Of a stretch of DNA of 64,000 bases, positions 29,668 to 38,646 are shown one piece after another (position 1 is the stretch's first letter; the number at the start of each line of letters is the position of its first letter). Location: contig NZ_CAKZKO010000037.1 in assembly GCF_937123705.1 (NCBI RefSeq), positions 62,001 through 126,000 of the forward strand. Direction: 5' to 3'. The stretch comes from an uncultured Paraglaciecola sp. (GTDB lineage Bacteria > Pseudomonadota > Gammaproteobacteria > Enterobacterales > Alteromonadaceae). The notes beneath the pieces were generated by a model, which made no database searches, was not told the origin of the DNA, and was given only the letters and a program-made list of their open reading frames with translations. The position numbers and the translations under genes were made by a program.

Positions 29668-31992
29668 CTATCTTGCTTGAATGCTTTGTTGGTCTACTTT
29701 TGCTGCAAAGTTTTGTTGCAGCAATTGAATGCCGGGGTCGTTTTTAACCACTTCACGGGCGTATTCTTGACGCACTTGGTTTACTTTACCTTGTAGCGCG
29801 TAGGGAGTGTTAATGGGTTGTCCTAGCTCGATTTCAAGTTCAATACTTTGATTAAGTGCCAAGCACAGGGCTTGTTGCAACTGTTGCTGAGCCGTTTCTG
29901 AAATAAGGTGGGCTTTTGATTGTAACAAGGTTAATTTAACGGTATTGCCTTGGTGATGAAATGCAGAATGTAAGGCCAGTTGCTTGGTCAACGCTGTCAC
30001 TTGCATCTCTTCTATCAAGCGGCTCCAGTTATCGACTTGCAAAGCCTTTGTCACTTTTTGTTTGTTTGGCAAAAAGGCTGCTATGTCTAAGGTGACATCC
30101 CCCACATTTTCTTTATCCAAGTGCGCACTTGAGTCAAATGCAACAGCTTCTTGAGGTTCACTTTCTGCTGAAAATGGACTAGGGCCGGCATTAGCAGGAA
30201 TATCGGGGAGTGGTGAGTCTACAGACCAAGGCGGAGCATTATTACCATTGGGCTTTACTGGTATCGGTTCTGATCCCAGAGGTGAGGTTTGACTGGGTAC
30301 TTCAGCACGGTGTGCTACAGGTGCATTATCAACATCTTGGCTAAGGTTGCGAGCAAAAGCTAAATTGGGCGGCGTGACACTCTCAAGCTTTTTTACTGGG
30401 TCTGTGCCTTCCCCCTCTTCACTTTTACTTTGGTGTATTTTATTACGTAGCGCGATTAAATCGGCGGTGGTGGTTTGATGTGTATTTTGTTGATGCTGTT
30501 CATCTGTGGCTACTTCAGTATTCTCAAACGCCCTTTGGGGGACATCATTCAGCACTGCTTCAGTTGGTTGCTCATCCATAGCTACAGTTTGATATTGATC
30601 GTAATCGACAACTTGATGACCAAAACCTTCGGCCTGAGCCATAATATCTTGCTGCTGAGCAAATAAGTCCGCTTCTTCCGCTTCTGTTGCTGTGGGTTGC
30701 GTCACTTGGGGCGCTAAACTTTGTGGTTGTGACTGAGGTTGCGACTCTGGTTGCGAGGCTAGCTCAGGCGCTATTTGTTGATGCTTGGCACCATAACTGT
30801 CAATTGTGACTTCGGGTGCAATACTGGCTGCCTGGTTTGCTTGTGGTGCAACAGCACCCTCGACTTTGGGTGTTTTTGCGGCGATATCCAGCGCATCTAA
30901 TTTCAAGTTTCCAGGACAAAACGCCAGCATACGCAATAGAGTCATTTCTAGCCCTGTTCGGGCATCTGCAGCATGAGGTAAGTCTTTTTTACCCGTTAAA
31001 GCAATTTGATACAGTAATTGAATTTGCTCTGCTGGCACGGTTTTAGCCAACTGAAAAATTGCTCTTGCAGCAATAGTTTCAAGCTTACAGGCGTCGGGTA
31101 CAAACTGAGTTAATGCAATTTGATGTAACAAGCTCATCATTTCTGCCAAAACCAAGCCATAATCGGGCGCCTGTTGCGCCATCAATTCAACCTGCTGCAA
31201 GGTTGCCGCACTGTCCTTTTGGATAACCCCATGGATCAATTTAAGCACTTGGTTTTTATCCATCAGGCCAAGCATGTCGGTGACTATCTGCACACTTATG
31301 GCACCATTGCCTTGTGCTATGGCTTGATCGGTTAGGCTTAAGGCATCGCGCATACTGCCTTGGGCCGCTCTGGCTAATTGACTCAGTGACTCTTTGTCAA
31401 ATGGGATGCTTTCTTGCCCCAGCACGTGTTCGAGTTGCTGGCTAATTTGAGTGCGCGATAAGGCTTTTAAATTAAACTGCAAACAGCGAGATAAAATAGT
31501 CACAGGCAGTTTTTGTGGATCTGTGGTCGCTAGTAGAAACTTCACATGAGGCGGTGGCTCTTCAAGAGTTTTAAGCAAAGCATTAAAACTATGCTTAGAC
31601 AACATGTGTACTTCATCTATCAGGTAAACCTTGTAACGACCACGACTAGGCTTGTACTGTACGTTATCGAGTAGCTCCCGAGTGTCTTCGACCTTAGTGC
31701 GAGATGCGGCATCTATTTCGAGCAAGTCGATAAAATTACCGTTTTCGATTTCTTTACAGGTACTACATTGACCGCAAGGATGGGCACTTAATCCTTGCTC
31801 GCAGTTTAAACTTTTTGAAAAAATTCGCGCTATGGTGGTTTTACCCACACCTCTGGTGCCGGTAAACAAATAAGCATGGTGTAATCTATTGTTATCAAGT
31901 GCATTAGAAATAGCCGTGACAACATGTTCTTGCCCAACTAACTCGCCAAAGCGGTTAGGTCGCCATTTTCTTGCTAACACCTGATAACTCAT
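29668..31992 (-). CDS. dnaX: DNA polymerase III tau subunit (gamma by frameshift)
   Basis: Tau is the clamp-loader ATPase that also links polymerase cores and the DnaB helicase. The 774 residues are longer than E. coli (643) because of a low-complexity linker (about 380-600) rich in Gln, Pro and Ala. Walker A GTRGVGKTT is at 45-53 and a zinc site follows (C73, C76, C79). SRC motif TILSRCLQF and helices follow. A slippery sequence A AAA AAG at codons 533-535, followed by GCT TGA in the -1 frame, predicts the shorter gamma form of 536 residues. The last about 150 residues are the tau-only polymerase- and helicase-binding part. Confidence 0.96.
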   Translation of the reverse strand: MSYQVLARKWRPNRFGELVGQEHVVTAISNALDNNRLHHAYLFTGTRGVGKTTIARIFSKSLNCEQGLSAHPCGQCSTCKEIENGNFIDLLEIDAASRTKVEDTRELLDNVQYKPSRGRYKVYLIDEVHMLSKHSFNALLKTLEEPPPHVKFLLATTDPQKLPVTILSRCLQFNLKALSRTQISQQLEHVLGQESIPFDKESLSQLARAAQGSMRDALSLTDQAIAQGNGAISVQIVTDMLGLMDKNQVLKLIHGVIQKDSAATLQQVELMAQQAPDYGLVLAEMMSLLHQIALTQFVPDACKLETIAARAIFQLAKTVPAEQIQLLYQIALTGKKDLPHAADARTGLEMTLLRMLAFCPGNLKLDALDIAAKTPKVEGAVAPQANQAASIAPEVTIDSYGAKHQQIAPELASQPESQPQSQPQSLAPQVTQPTATEAEEADLFAQQQDIMAQAEGFGHQVVDYDQYQTVAMDEQPTEAVLNDVPQRAFENTEVATDEQHQQNTHQTTTADLIALRNKIHQSKSEEGEGTDPVKKLESVTPPNLAFARNLSQDVDNAPVAHRAEVPSQTSPLGSEPIPVKPNGNNAPPWSVDSPLPDIPANAGPSPFSAESEPQEAVAFDSSAHLDKENVGDVTLDIAAFLPNKQKVTKALQVDNWSRLIEEMQVTALTKQLALHSAFHHQGNTVKLTLLQSKAHLISETAQQQLQQALCLALNQSIELEIELGQPINTPYALQGKVNQVRQEYAREVVKNDPGIQLLQQNFAAKVDQQSIQAR
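30383..30394 (-). promoter_or_regulatory. Programmed -1 frameshift site in dnaX
   Basis: The heptamer A AAA AAG (30394-30388) is in the correct register (gtA AAA AAG ctt). After a -1 slip the next codons are GCT and TGA, so translation stops one codon later, just as in E. coli where GAG TGA follows the same heptamer. A purine-rich ribosome-site-like stretch, GAGGGGGAAGG, lies about 12 bases upstream. I see no strong downstream hairpin. Confidence 0.75.
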
Positions 31993-31998
31993 AATTGA

Positions 31999-32535
31999 CT
32001 ACTCGCCTTCGAATTCACAAATAGAATAGCTGGTCACACCGCAGTCGATAAGTTTTTGCTCACCACCGAGTTCAGGTAAAGAGATAACAAAACCTGCGTG
32101 CTCTACCACGCCACCTAAACGGCGAATTAGATTTGCGGTGGCGATCATTGTGCCGCCCGTGGCCAATAAATCATCTAGCATGAGTACTTTCTCGCCAGGC
32201 TTGACTGAATCGCGATGTATTTCTAAACAATCTGTACCGTATTCAAGTTCGTAACTTTCGCTGATCACCTCTCGTGGCAATTTCTTGGGCTTACGCACAG
32301 GAATAAAGCCTATGCCAAGTTCAATGGCCAAAGGCGCACCAAACAAAAATCCACGAGCTTCGGTACCTGCCACTTTATCAAAGCCCATTGGCGCATAATG
32401 CTTTAACAGAAGTTCGATAGTGGCTGAGTAAGCTTTGTGATCTTCTAAAACTGAGGTCACATCACGAAACATGATCCCAGGCTTTGGATAATCGGGAACG
32501 GTTTTAATAACCGATTTTATATATTCGGCGGGCAC
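31999..32535 (-). CDS. apt: Adenine phosphoribosyltransferase
   Basis: Salvages adenine to AMP using PRPP. The 178 residues contain the PRPP loop [16 protein letters not shown] and the family start [23 protein letters not shown]. The start is GTG at 32535, preceded by GGAG eight bases upstream; E. coli Apt is 183 residues. It is followed by dnaX after only 6 bases, as in E. coli. Confidence 0.97.
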   Translation of the reverse strand: MPAEYIKSVIKTVPDYPKPGIMFRDVTSVLEDHKAYSATIELLLKHYAPMGFDKVAGTEARGFLFGAPLAIELGIGFIPVRKPKKLPREVISESYELEYGTDCLEIHRDSVKPGEKVLMLDDLLATGGTMIATANLIRRLGGVVEHAGFVISLPELGGEQKLIDCGVTSYSICEFEGE

Positions 32536-32583
32536 GAATTTCTCCGTAATTTAATAATAAGATAAGTGAGATAGCGGCGGATA

Positions 32584-32706
32584 TTAAAGGTAGAAAACGA
32601 ACCAGCCAGCTATGGTAGGCATTAATGGCAGTGCTAGCAGCACACCTAAACCAGCAAGCAAATAGCCCCAACTAAAAGGGTCGTTCGACATATTTTCATC
32701 TTGCAT
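32584..32706 (-). CDS. 40-residue predicted membrane protein upstream of apt
   Basis: A short reading frame not long enough to be picked up by size filters. It starts at ATG 32706, preceded by GGAG with eight bases between, and ends at TAA 32584. The first 12 residues (MQDENMSNDPFS) are polar and acidic; the rest is a hydrophobic stretch beginning WGYLLAGLGVLLALPLMP and ending in an aromatic segment (AGWFVFYL), so one or two spans are likely. It is 48 bases upstream of apt on the same strand. It is not recognised, but the good ribosome site and clear protein character favour a real gene. Confidence 0.65.
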   Translation of the reverse strand: MQDENMSNDPFSWGYLLAGLGVLLALPLMPTIAGWFVFYL

Positions 32707-32828
32707 TGTTACGCTCCAGACTTAAAGGGATGGCTCCCTTGTTAAACAACAATATTGAAGGCGCAGATGTTAATGCAAAGCTTAGTAAATTGATAGCCCT
32801 AAAAGCCAAGGTATAGCTAAGGGTAGGC

Positions 32829-33569
32829 CTATAGGGGGAATAAAATCTCTTGGTGCAATAACTGCTGCAATGTTTGTAGTAATGAATCAGTAATTTGTGA
32901 GGCGCCTAGTTGCGGAAGTGCCGCAATCATCATTTGTGTCAAAGACTCAACCCTCACCACGCCTTGCTGAGCAATAGTGTTTAACAAAAGTGCTGTTACT
33001 TCATTAACTAAGGTGAACTTCACTGCATCTGCCCTATCTCGATATATCACCAAAAATACCGTTTCACTAGGTCGTGACGGTTGAAAATCGACACTGATTT
33101 GATGTACTGGATACTGATAGCTCACTAAGGTCGCTAAGTCTGATAGTTGCACTTGGCTAAACTGAGAACGCCCATTCCAAGGCGTAAATTTTTGACTAGA
33201 TTGACGCACACTTACGTCTAACTCTAACCATTCGTAATGGGCTAATTCAGCCATAAAAACGGGATCGCTTGCTGTTAACTCAAACTCGCTACTTAAGTAT
33301 TCAACAAACTCTTTACTGATATCAATAAAATAAGGAGAGCGACAGCTATGTTCGCTAAAAAACTTTCGGGCTAAGGCTTGCCATTGTGATTCAGAATATA
33401 CACTCTTTAATACTGGGAACCCGGCACTCAAGAAACCCAAAATATTATTAAAAAATAACTCTCGGTATACTTTTAGACGTCTATCTTCGATACCGGTTAC
33501 TTTGGGGTGCGCTTGAGGATTTTTAATGTGCTGTATAAAAGCTTGTTGGGTATCTTTGAAAGATGTCAT
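32829..33569 (-). CDS. hvfC: HvfC-like DUF2063 partner protein
   Basis: A 246-residue protein with an N-terminal DUF2063 domain (about 5-95: FKDTQQAFIQHIKNPQAHP, then RLKVYRELFFNNILGFLSAGFPVL). In known systems this protein forms a complex with the MNIO enzyme and helps it bind the precursor peptide. The annotation putative DNA-binding domain is historical. Its ATG overlaps the hvfB stop (TAATG), so the two are translationally coupled. The C-terminal half is the less conserved part. Confidence 0.9.
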   Translation of the reverse strand: MTSFKDTQQAFIQHIKNPQAHPKVTGIEDRRLKVYRELFFNNILGFLSAGFPVLKSVYSESQWQALARKFFSEHSCRSPYFIDISKEFVEYLSSEFELTASDPVFMAELAHYEWLELDVSVRQSSQKFTPWNGRSQFSQVQLSDLATLVSYQYPVHQISVDFQPSRPSETVFLVIYRDRADAVKFTLVNEVTALLLNTIAQQGVVRVESLTQMMIAALPQLGASQITDSLLQTLQQLLHQEILFPL

Positions 33570-34417
33570 TAGGCGCTAAATTTTGTGGGTTGCTGGTTAC
33601 AAACTTGTTGTTGAATTTGCCTTATCTTTTCAACCTCAACTAACAATTCATGGATAGGTGGAATATTAAAATCTCGTTCTAACAAGGTAGGAAACACCCC
33701 ATGAATTTCGTAGGCTTTTTTGAGCAATTGCCAAACAGGCTCAATCACATCCGCGCCATGGGTATCAATTTTTAAATCGTCTGCTTCATCAAAATGTCCG
33801 GCTATATGGCCATAAACAATTTTACCTGTGGGCATGGCCGCTAAAAAGGCTTCGGGATCGTACTGATGGTTAATGGAGTTGACATAAATGTTGTTCACAT
33901 CTAGCAACATCAAGCAACCCGACTCTTGTAGTACGGCTAAAGTGAATTCCTGCTCAGTCATTTCTTGTCCGGGAGCAGCATAATACGATACGTTTTCTAA
34001 CAGCAAAGGCCGTTCGATAATATCTTGTACTTGCTTTACGCGCTCGACCACATGTTTAACGGCTTCACTGGTAAAAGGTATTGGCAGCAGATCATACAAA
34101 TGCCCTTGCCCCGAGCAATAACTTAGATGTTCGCTGTAATACAACATCTGATGTTTATCTAAAAAAGTCTTAATGCTTTTGACAAAGTTAACATCTAAAG
34201 GGTCAGGGCTACCAATAGACAAAGATAAACCGTGGCTAACAAAATGGCTCGTAGACGTAAATTGATTAAGGTTTTTCTGATATTTACCGCCAAGAGGTAA
34301 CCAATTTTCGGGTGCCACCTCCCAAAAATCCACTGAACGAGGAATGTCCGGTAGTAGCTCATTAAGCATTTCTCGGCGCAACCCTAAGCCTACCCCAGAA
34401 AGATGTTTTTTGTTCAT
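33569..34417 (-). CDS. hvfB: MNIO-family (DUF692) peptide-modifying iron oxygenase
   Basis: A 282-residue TIM-barrel protein of the DUF692/MNIO family, multinuclear non-haem iron enzymes that modify cysteines in ribosomal peptides. Family segments include GVGLGLRREML, YYSEHLSYC, RPLLLENVSYYAAPG, LMLLDVNNIYVNSINH and GHIAGHFD, with the expected His, Asp, Glu and Asn metal ligands. Known relatives (HvfB, BufB) oxidise Cys in EGKCG-type peptides. The gene lies between the precursor hvfA and its partner hvfC; product structure is inferred from relatives only. Confidence 0.93.
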   Translation of the reverse strand: MNKKHLSGVGLGLRREMLNELLPDIPRSVDFWEVAPENWLPLGGKYQKNLNQFTSTSHFVSHGLSLSIGSPDPLDVNFVKSIKTFLDKHQMLYYSEHLSYCSGQGHLYDLLPIPFTSEAVKHVVERVKQVQDIIERPLLLENVSYYAAPGQEMTEQEFTLAVLQESGCLMLLDVNNIYVNSINHQYDPEAFLAAMPTGKIVYGHIAGHFDEADDLKIDTHGADVIEPVWQLLKKAYEIHGVFPTLLERDFNIPPIHELLVEVEKIRQIQQQVCNQQPTKFSA

Positions 34418-34443
34418 TAGCTTTGTCGCTCAAACATATATAT

Positions 34444-34467
34444 AAAGGCCAGCATTAGCCGGCCTTT
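34444..34467 (-). terminator. Hairpin between hvfA and hvfB
   Basis: On the minus strand AAAGGCCGGC-TAAT-GCTGGCCTTT makes a 10-pair stem (one G-U pair) with a four-base loop, followed by a TA-rich tail rather than a T run. It lies 47 bases after the hvfA stop. Such partial terminators often keep precursor levels far above enzyme levels. Confidence 0.6.
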
Positions 34468-34513
34468 ATCCATTTAGTCAATTTTAGGTATTGAACTTAC
34501 GCAGCAAACTCAG

Positions 34514-34885
34514 TTACTTAGAGGCGTCAGCGGTTTTTTTGGCTTTATCGCCACCACACTTACCTTCGCCACATTTGCCTTCACCGCATTTGCCTTCTTT
34601 CATGGCTTTAGCGGCTTTTTTGGCTTTATCACCACCGCACTTACCTTCGCCACATTTGCCTTCACCGCACTTGCCTTCTTTCATGGCTTTAGCGGTTTTT
34701 TTGGCTTTATCTTCACCACACTTACCTTCGCCACATTTGCCTTCAGTGACATCCTGCATGTAACCAGATTCTAAAGAATGAACACTGAATGGGTTAGTGC
34801 TGGCTTGGGCGCTTACAGAAGCTAGTGAGCCAATAACAACTGCACCTAGTGCAGTAGCGATAGTCGTTTTATTAATTTGTTGCAT
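34514..34885 (-). CDS. hvfA: HvfA-like precursor with EGKCG repeats (copper-binding RiPP)
   Basis: A 123-residue exported low-complexity protein. The signal peptide covers about residues 1-28 (ending SVSAQA). After a short leader-like stretch (29-47) there are eight copies of EGKCG in groups of 2, 3 and 3, separated by Lys/Ala spacers such as KAKKAAKAMK. Its eight cysteines (51, 56, 73, 78, 83, 100, 105, 110) all lie in this motif. In studied relatives these Cys are turned into copper-binding heterocycles by the MNIO enzyme. The ATG at 34885 follows AAAGGAAAA. The neighbouring hvfB and hvfC complete the core set; no DoxX gene is present. Confidence 0.92.
   Translation of the reverse strand: MQQINKTTIATALGAVVIGSLASVSAQASTNPFSVHSLESGYMQDVTEGKCGEGKCGEDKAKKTAKAMKEGKCGEGKCGEGKCGGDKAKKAAKAMKEGKCGEGKCGEGKCGGDKAKKTADASK
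34530..34744 (-). repeat. 81-base tandem repeats coding the EGKCG core
   Basis: The DNA repeats with a period of 81 bases (27 codons): units start at 34530, 34611 and 34692 on the plus strand, with the last incomplete. The units are nearly identical in DNA, not only protein, which points to recent expansion. Unit differences include T to A in the spacer and GGD in place of GED. Confidence 0.9.
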
Positions 34886-35065
34886 AAAGGTTTTCCTTTA
34901 ATCATTTGGCTAATTAACACTAATGTTAGACTTAATCTTTCGGTTTCAATTTACAAGACCTAACAGCAATAATAATTATTTCAGAATTATTCTAAAACGG
35001 TTTGATTATCGATGAACGACGTTGTAATTCAGTTAAACAGCTTAATTTTGATAGCAATCTTACGG

Positions 35066-36272
<1,207 letters not shown>

Positions 36273-36491
36273 TTCTTACCCTTATAACGACATGCCAGTT
36301 TTACTATACGGTTAGGTTGATGATTTTTATCATAATTATTATCTAGTGGTTATAACCTGAAAGTAAACTACAGTTCAATATTATTAAGATGTGTATGTTA
36401 ATCCTAACCTTTGACAACGATTACATACCCTAAAAATTCAGATATAGTTTATCTTATTAGCCATTCACCTCAAAATGACCGAGTAAATAAC

Positions 36492-37034
36492 GTGAAACAA
36501 CAGAAAGGTGTGACACTGGTTGAGTTAATGGTCACCGTGTCGATTGTTGCAATAATATTGGCATTTGTTGCCCCAAGTGTTCAGAGTATATTAATTAAAA
36601 ATCGTATTGTTGCGGAGATTAACGAAACCAGTTCGCTGATCCAATATGCTAGGCACCATGCAATTGACGAACAAGCTTTAGTCGTGGTCTGTCCTTCTGC
36701 GGATTATTCTAACTGCTCTACAGATTGGAATGATCCCAAAATAGTGTTTATTGATGATGACGCCAACACCATTCGCGGCGCCAATGAAGAGTTATTGGTG
36801 TCTATCGGTAAAACATCACAAGCCAGCGTGATGACCAACACCAACGCTATTATTATTTTTTCTGAAACCGGCGAAGCTAACCTAGCCACCGAAATTTTAC
36901 TGTGCCACAAAGATGGTGAAGCAAAATATGCCCGAGCTTTGTCAGTCAGCCTACAAGGTCGCGTTAAAATGAGCAGCGACAGTGATAGAAATGGTATCAA
37001 CGAAAACGCTGCCGGAACCGAACTTTCCTGTTAA
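36492..37034 (+). CDS. Type IV pilus/type II secretion-like minor pseudopilin (FimT/GspH)
   Basis: From GTG at 36492 the protein has 180 residues. A short leader (VKQQKG) is followed by the type IV pilin N-terminus, with cleavage after Gly and the conserved Glu at position 5: VTLVELMVTVSIVAIILAFV. The rest is a globular domain with cysteines (VVVCPSADYSNCS, LLCHKDGEAK and a terminal ELSC) typical of FimT/GspH. The frame is open upstream to TTG 36411, but that would put 34 residues before the prepilin cleavage site. No other pilus gene is near, so it is an orphan. Confidence 0.88.
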   Translation: MKQQKGVTLVELMVTVSIVAIILAFVAPSVQSILIKNRIVAEINETSSLIQYARHHAIDEQALVVVCPSADYSNCSTDWNDPKIVFIDDDANTIRGANEELLVSIGKTSQASVMTNTNAIIIFSETGEANLATEILLCHKDGEAKYARALSVSLQGRVKMSSDSDRNGINENAAGTELSC

Positions 37035-37173
37035 TACTATGGGTAGCTCCTTATGACTACCCTTAAATACCCTTGATTCACCTCCCTTGCGTTAAATAAA
37101 CATCTGCTTGTCATATTATTTTCTTATTTTTGTTTTATTATGGGCTCATATCAACTCATTCAAAGGAATATTC

Positions 37174-37557
37174 ATGCGCTTACTGCACACTATGCTGCGG
37201 GTTGGCAATCTCCAAGCATCTATCGATTTTTATACTCAAATAATGGGCATGAAATTACTCAGGAAAAGTGACAATCAAGCGTACAAATATACCCTAGCGT
37301 TTGTAGGCTACGGTGAAGAGTCGGACACGACTGTGCTGGAATTGACCTACAACTGGGATACCAAAGAATATCAAATGGGTGACGCTTATGGTCATATTGC
37401 GATTGCGGTAGACAATATTTATGACCTATGTGAGTCTATTGAGCGACAGGGTGGCGATGTATATCGTCAGCCCGGTCCTGTAAAAGGTGGTAACACCGTG
37501 ATTGCTTTTGTGCGCGACCCAGACGGTTATGCTATCGAATTAATTGAACGTAAATAA
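37174..37557 (+). CDS. gloA: Lactoylglutathione lyase (glyoxalase I)
   Basis: Converts the methylglyoxal-glutathione hemithioacetal to S-lactoylglutathione. It has 127 residues from ATG 37174, which follows AAAGGAA; the frame extends 22 codons upstream without a ribosome site. Metal ligands are visible as His5 (LLHTMLRV), Glu in TVLELTYNW, His in AYGHIAIAV, and Glu near the C-terminus (YAIELIE). It lies just before the phosphodiesterase gene. Confidence 0.97.
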   Translation: MRLLHTMLRVGNLQASIDFYTQIMGMKLLRKSDNQAYKYTLAFVGYGEESDTTVLELTYNWDTKEYQMGDAYGHIAIAVDNIYDLCESIERQGGDVYRQPGPVKGGNTVIAFVRDPDGYAIELIERK

Positions 37558-37566
37558 GTGAGTATT

Positions 37567-38583
37567 ATGAAATTATATCTTTTAGGCCTGCTATTGATGG
37601 TTTCTGGTTGCCAGGTGGCTCCTGTTAAACCTATAGATCCTGTTATTAAATCTTTGGCTGCTACTAAGCCTCTGGTAATTGCACATAGAGGGGCTCCTGG
37701 TTATTTGCCAGAGCATACCTTAGAGTCTGCTACCTTAGCCTTTGCACAAGGGGCTGATTTTATCGAACAAGACTTAGTGGTGACGAAAGACTCAAAAATA
37801 GTGGTATTGCATGATATTCACCTTGAAACCGTCACTAATGTAGAGCAAATGTTTCCTAGCAGAAAACGAGGGGATGGCCGTTATTACGCCTTAGACTTCA
37901 CCTTAGCCGAATTAAAAACCCTTAGGGTACACGAACGTCAAGACGGTAAAGCAAAACAAGTCTTTCCTAACCGATATCAAGGTAATGGCCATTTTACCAT
38001 CGCCACCTTTGAAGAACATATTGAACTCATCCAACAACTTAACCGCCAGTTTAATAAAACCATAGGCTTCTATCCTGAAATAAAGTCCCCCGCTTGGCAC
38101 CGACAACAAGGAGTAGACATAAGTAAACTTGTTGTGGCAGAGTTGCGAAAACATAATTTAGATGACCCAAATAAAGCGATTTATGTGCAATGCTTTGATT
38201 TTGAAGAGACTCAGAGATTACGTAACGAGCTAAAACTCAAAGCAAAACTAGTGCAACTACTTGCCGAAAATGATTGGCAAGAATCCCCTAGCGATTATGA
38301 CCTGTTAAAAACCCCTGCGGGACTAAAAGCCATCGCCAAAGTCGCCCAAGGTGTTGGCCCGTGGATCCCGCAGCTAGTTGATTTAAAAACACTACAACCC
38401 ACAGGCTTAGTGAAGCAAGCACACCTAGCAGGCTTACAAGTACACCCTTACACCTTTAGGCAAGACGCGCTACCTAAAGGGTTGAATACTCAACAAACTC
38501 TGCAGTTGCTGTTTACAAAAATCAAAGTGAATGGATTGTTTACCGACTTTACAGATACTGTAGTGGAACATCTCGCAGAATAG
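37567..38583 (+). CDS. glpQ: Glycerophosphodiester phosphodiesterase, GlpQ type lipoprotein
   Basis: Hydrolyses glycerophosphodiesters to glycerol 3-phosphate and an alcohol. From ATG 37567 the protein has 338 residues with a lipoprotein signal (LLLMVSGC), so it is probably anchored in the outer membrane or periplasm. The catalytic stretch is HRGAPGYLPEHTLES with FIEQDLVVTKD and VVLHDIHLE, as in GlpQ and Haemophilus protein D. A GTG three codons upstream, directly after the gloA stop, is less likely. A strong terminator follows. Confidence 0.93.
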   Translation: MKLYLLGLLLMVSGCQVAPVKPIDPVIKSLAATKPLVIAHRGAPGYLPEHTLESATLAFAQGADFIEQDLVVTKDSKIVVLHDIHLETVTNVEQMFPSRKRGDGRYYALDFTLAELKTLRVHERQDGKAKQVFPNRYQGNGHFTIATFEEHIELIQQLNRQFNKTIGFYPEIKSPAWHRQQGVDISKLVVAELRKHNLDDPNKAIYVQCFDFEETQRLRNELKLKAKLVQLLAENDWQESPSDYDLLKTPAGLKAIAKVAQGVGPWIPQLVDLKTLQPTGLVKQAHLAGLQVHPYTFRQDALPKGLNTQQTLQLLFTKIKVNGLFTDFTDTVVEHLAE

Positions 38584-38593
38584 AAAATACTAT

Positions 38594-38640
38594 ACTTACA
38601 GAGCAATATGTCATGTTCTTGCTCTGTAAGTCACTGTTTT
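38594..38640 (+). terminator. Intrinsic terminator of the phosphodiesterase gene
   Basis: A perfect 13-pair stem (ACTTACAGAGCAA and its complement, 12-base loop) is followed by CACTG and a TTTTT run. It lies 10 bases beyond the stop codon, close to the convergent GMC gene. Confidence 0.75.
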
Positions 38641-38646
38641 TCATGA

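Noticed and set aside
34491..34763. 90-residue plus-strand frame with a repeated HLPSPHLPS pattern
   Set aside because: It is the exact antisense of the EGKCG repeats of hvfA; it has no ribosome site of note, and the repeated pattern follows only from the repeat DNA.
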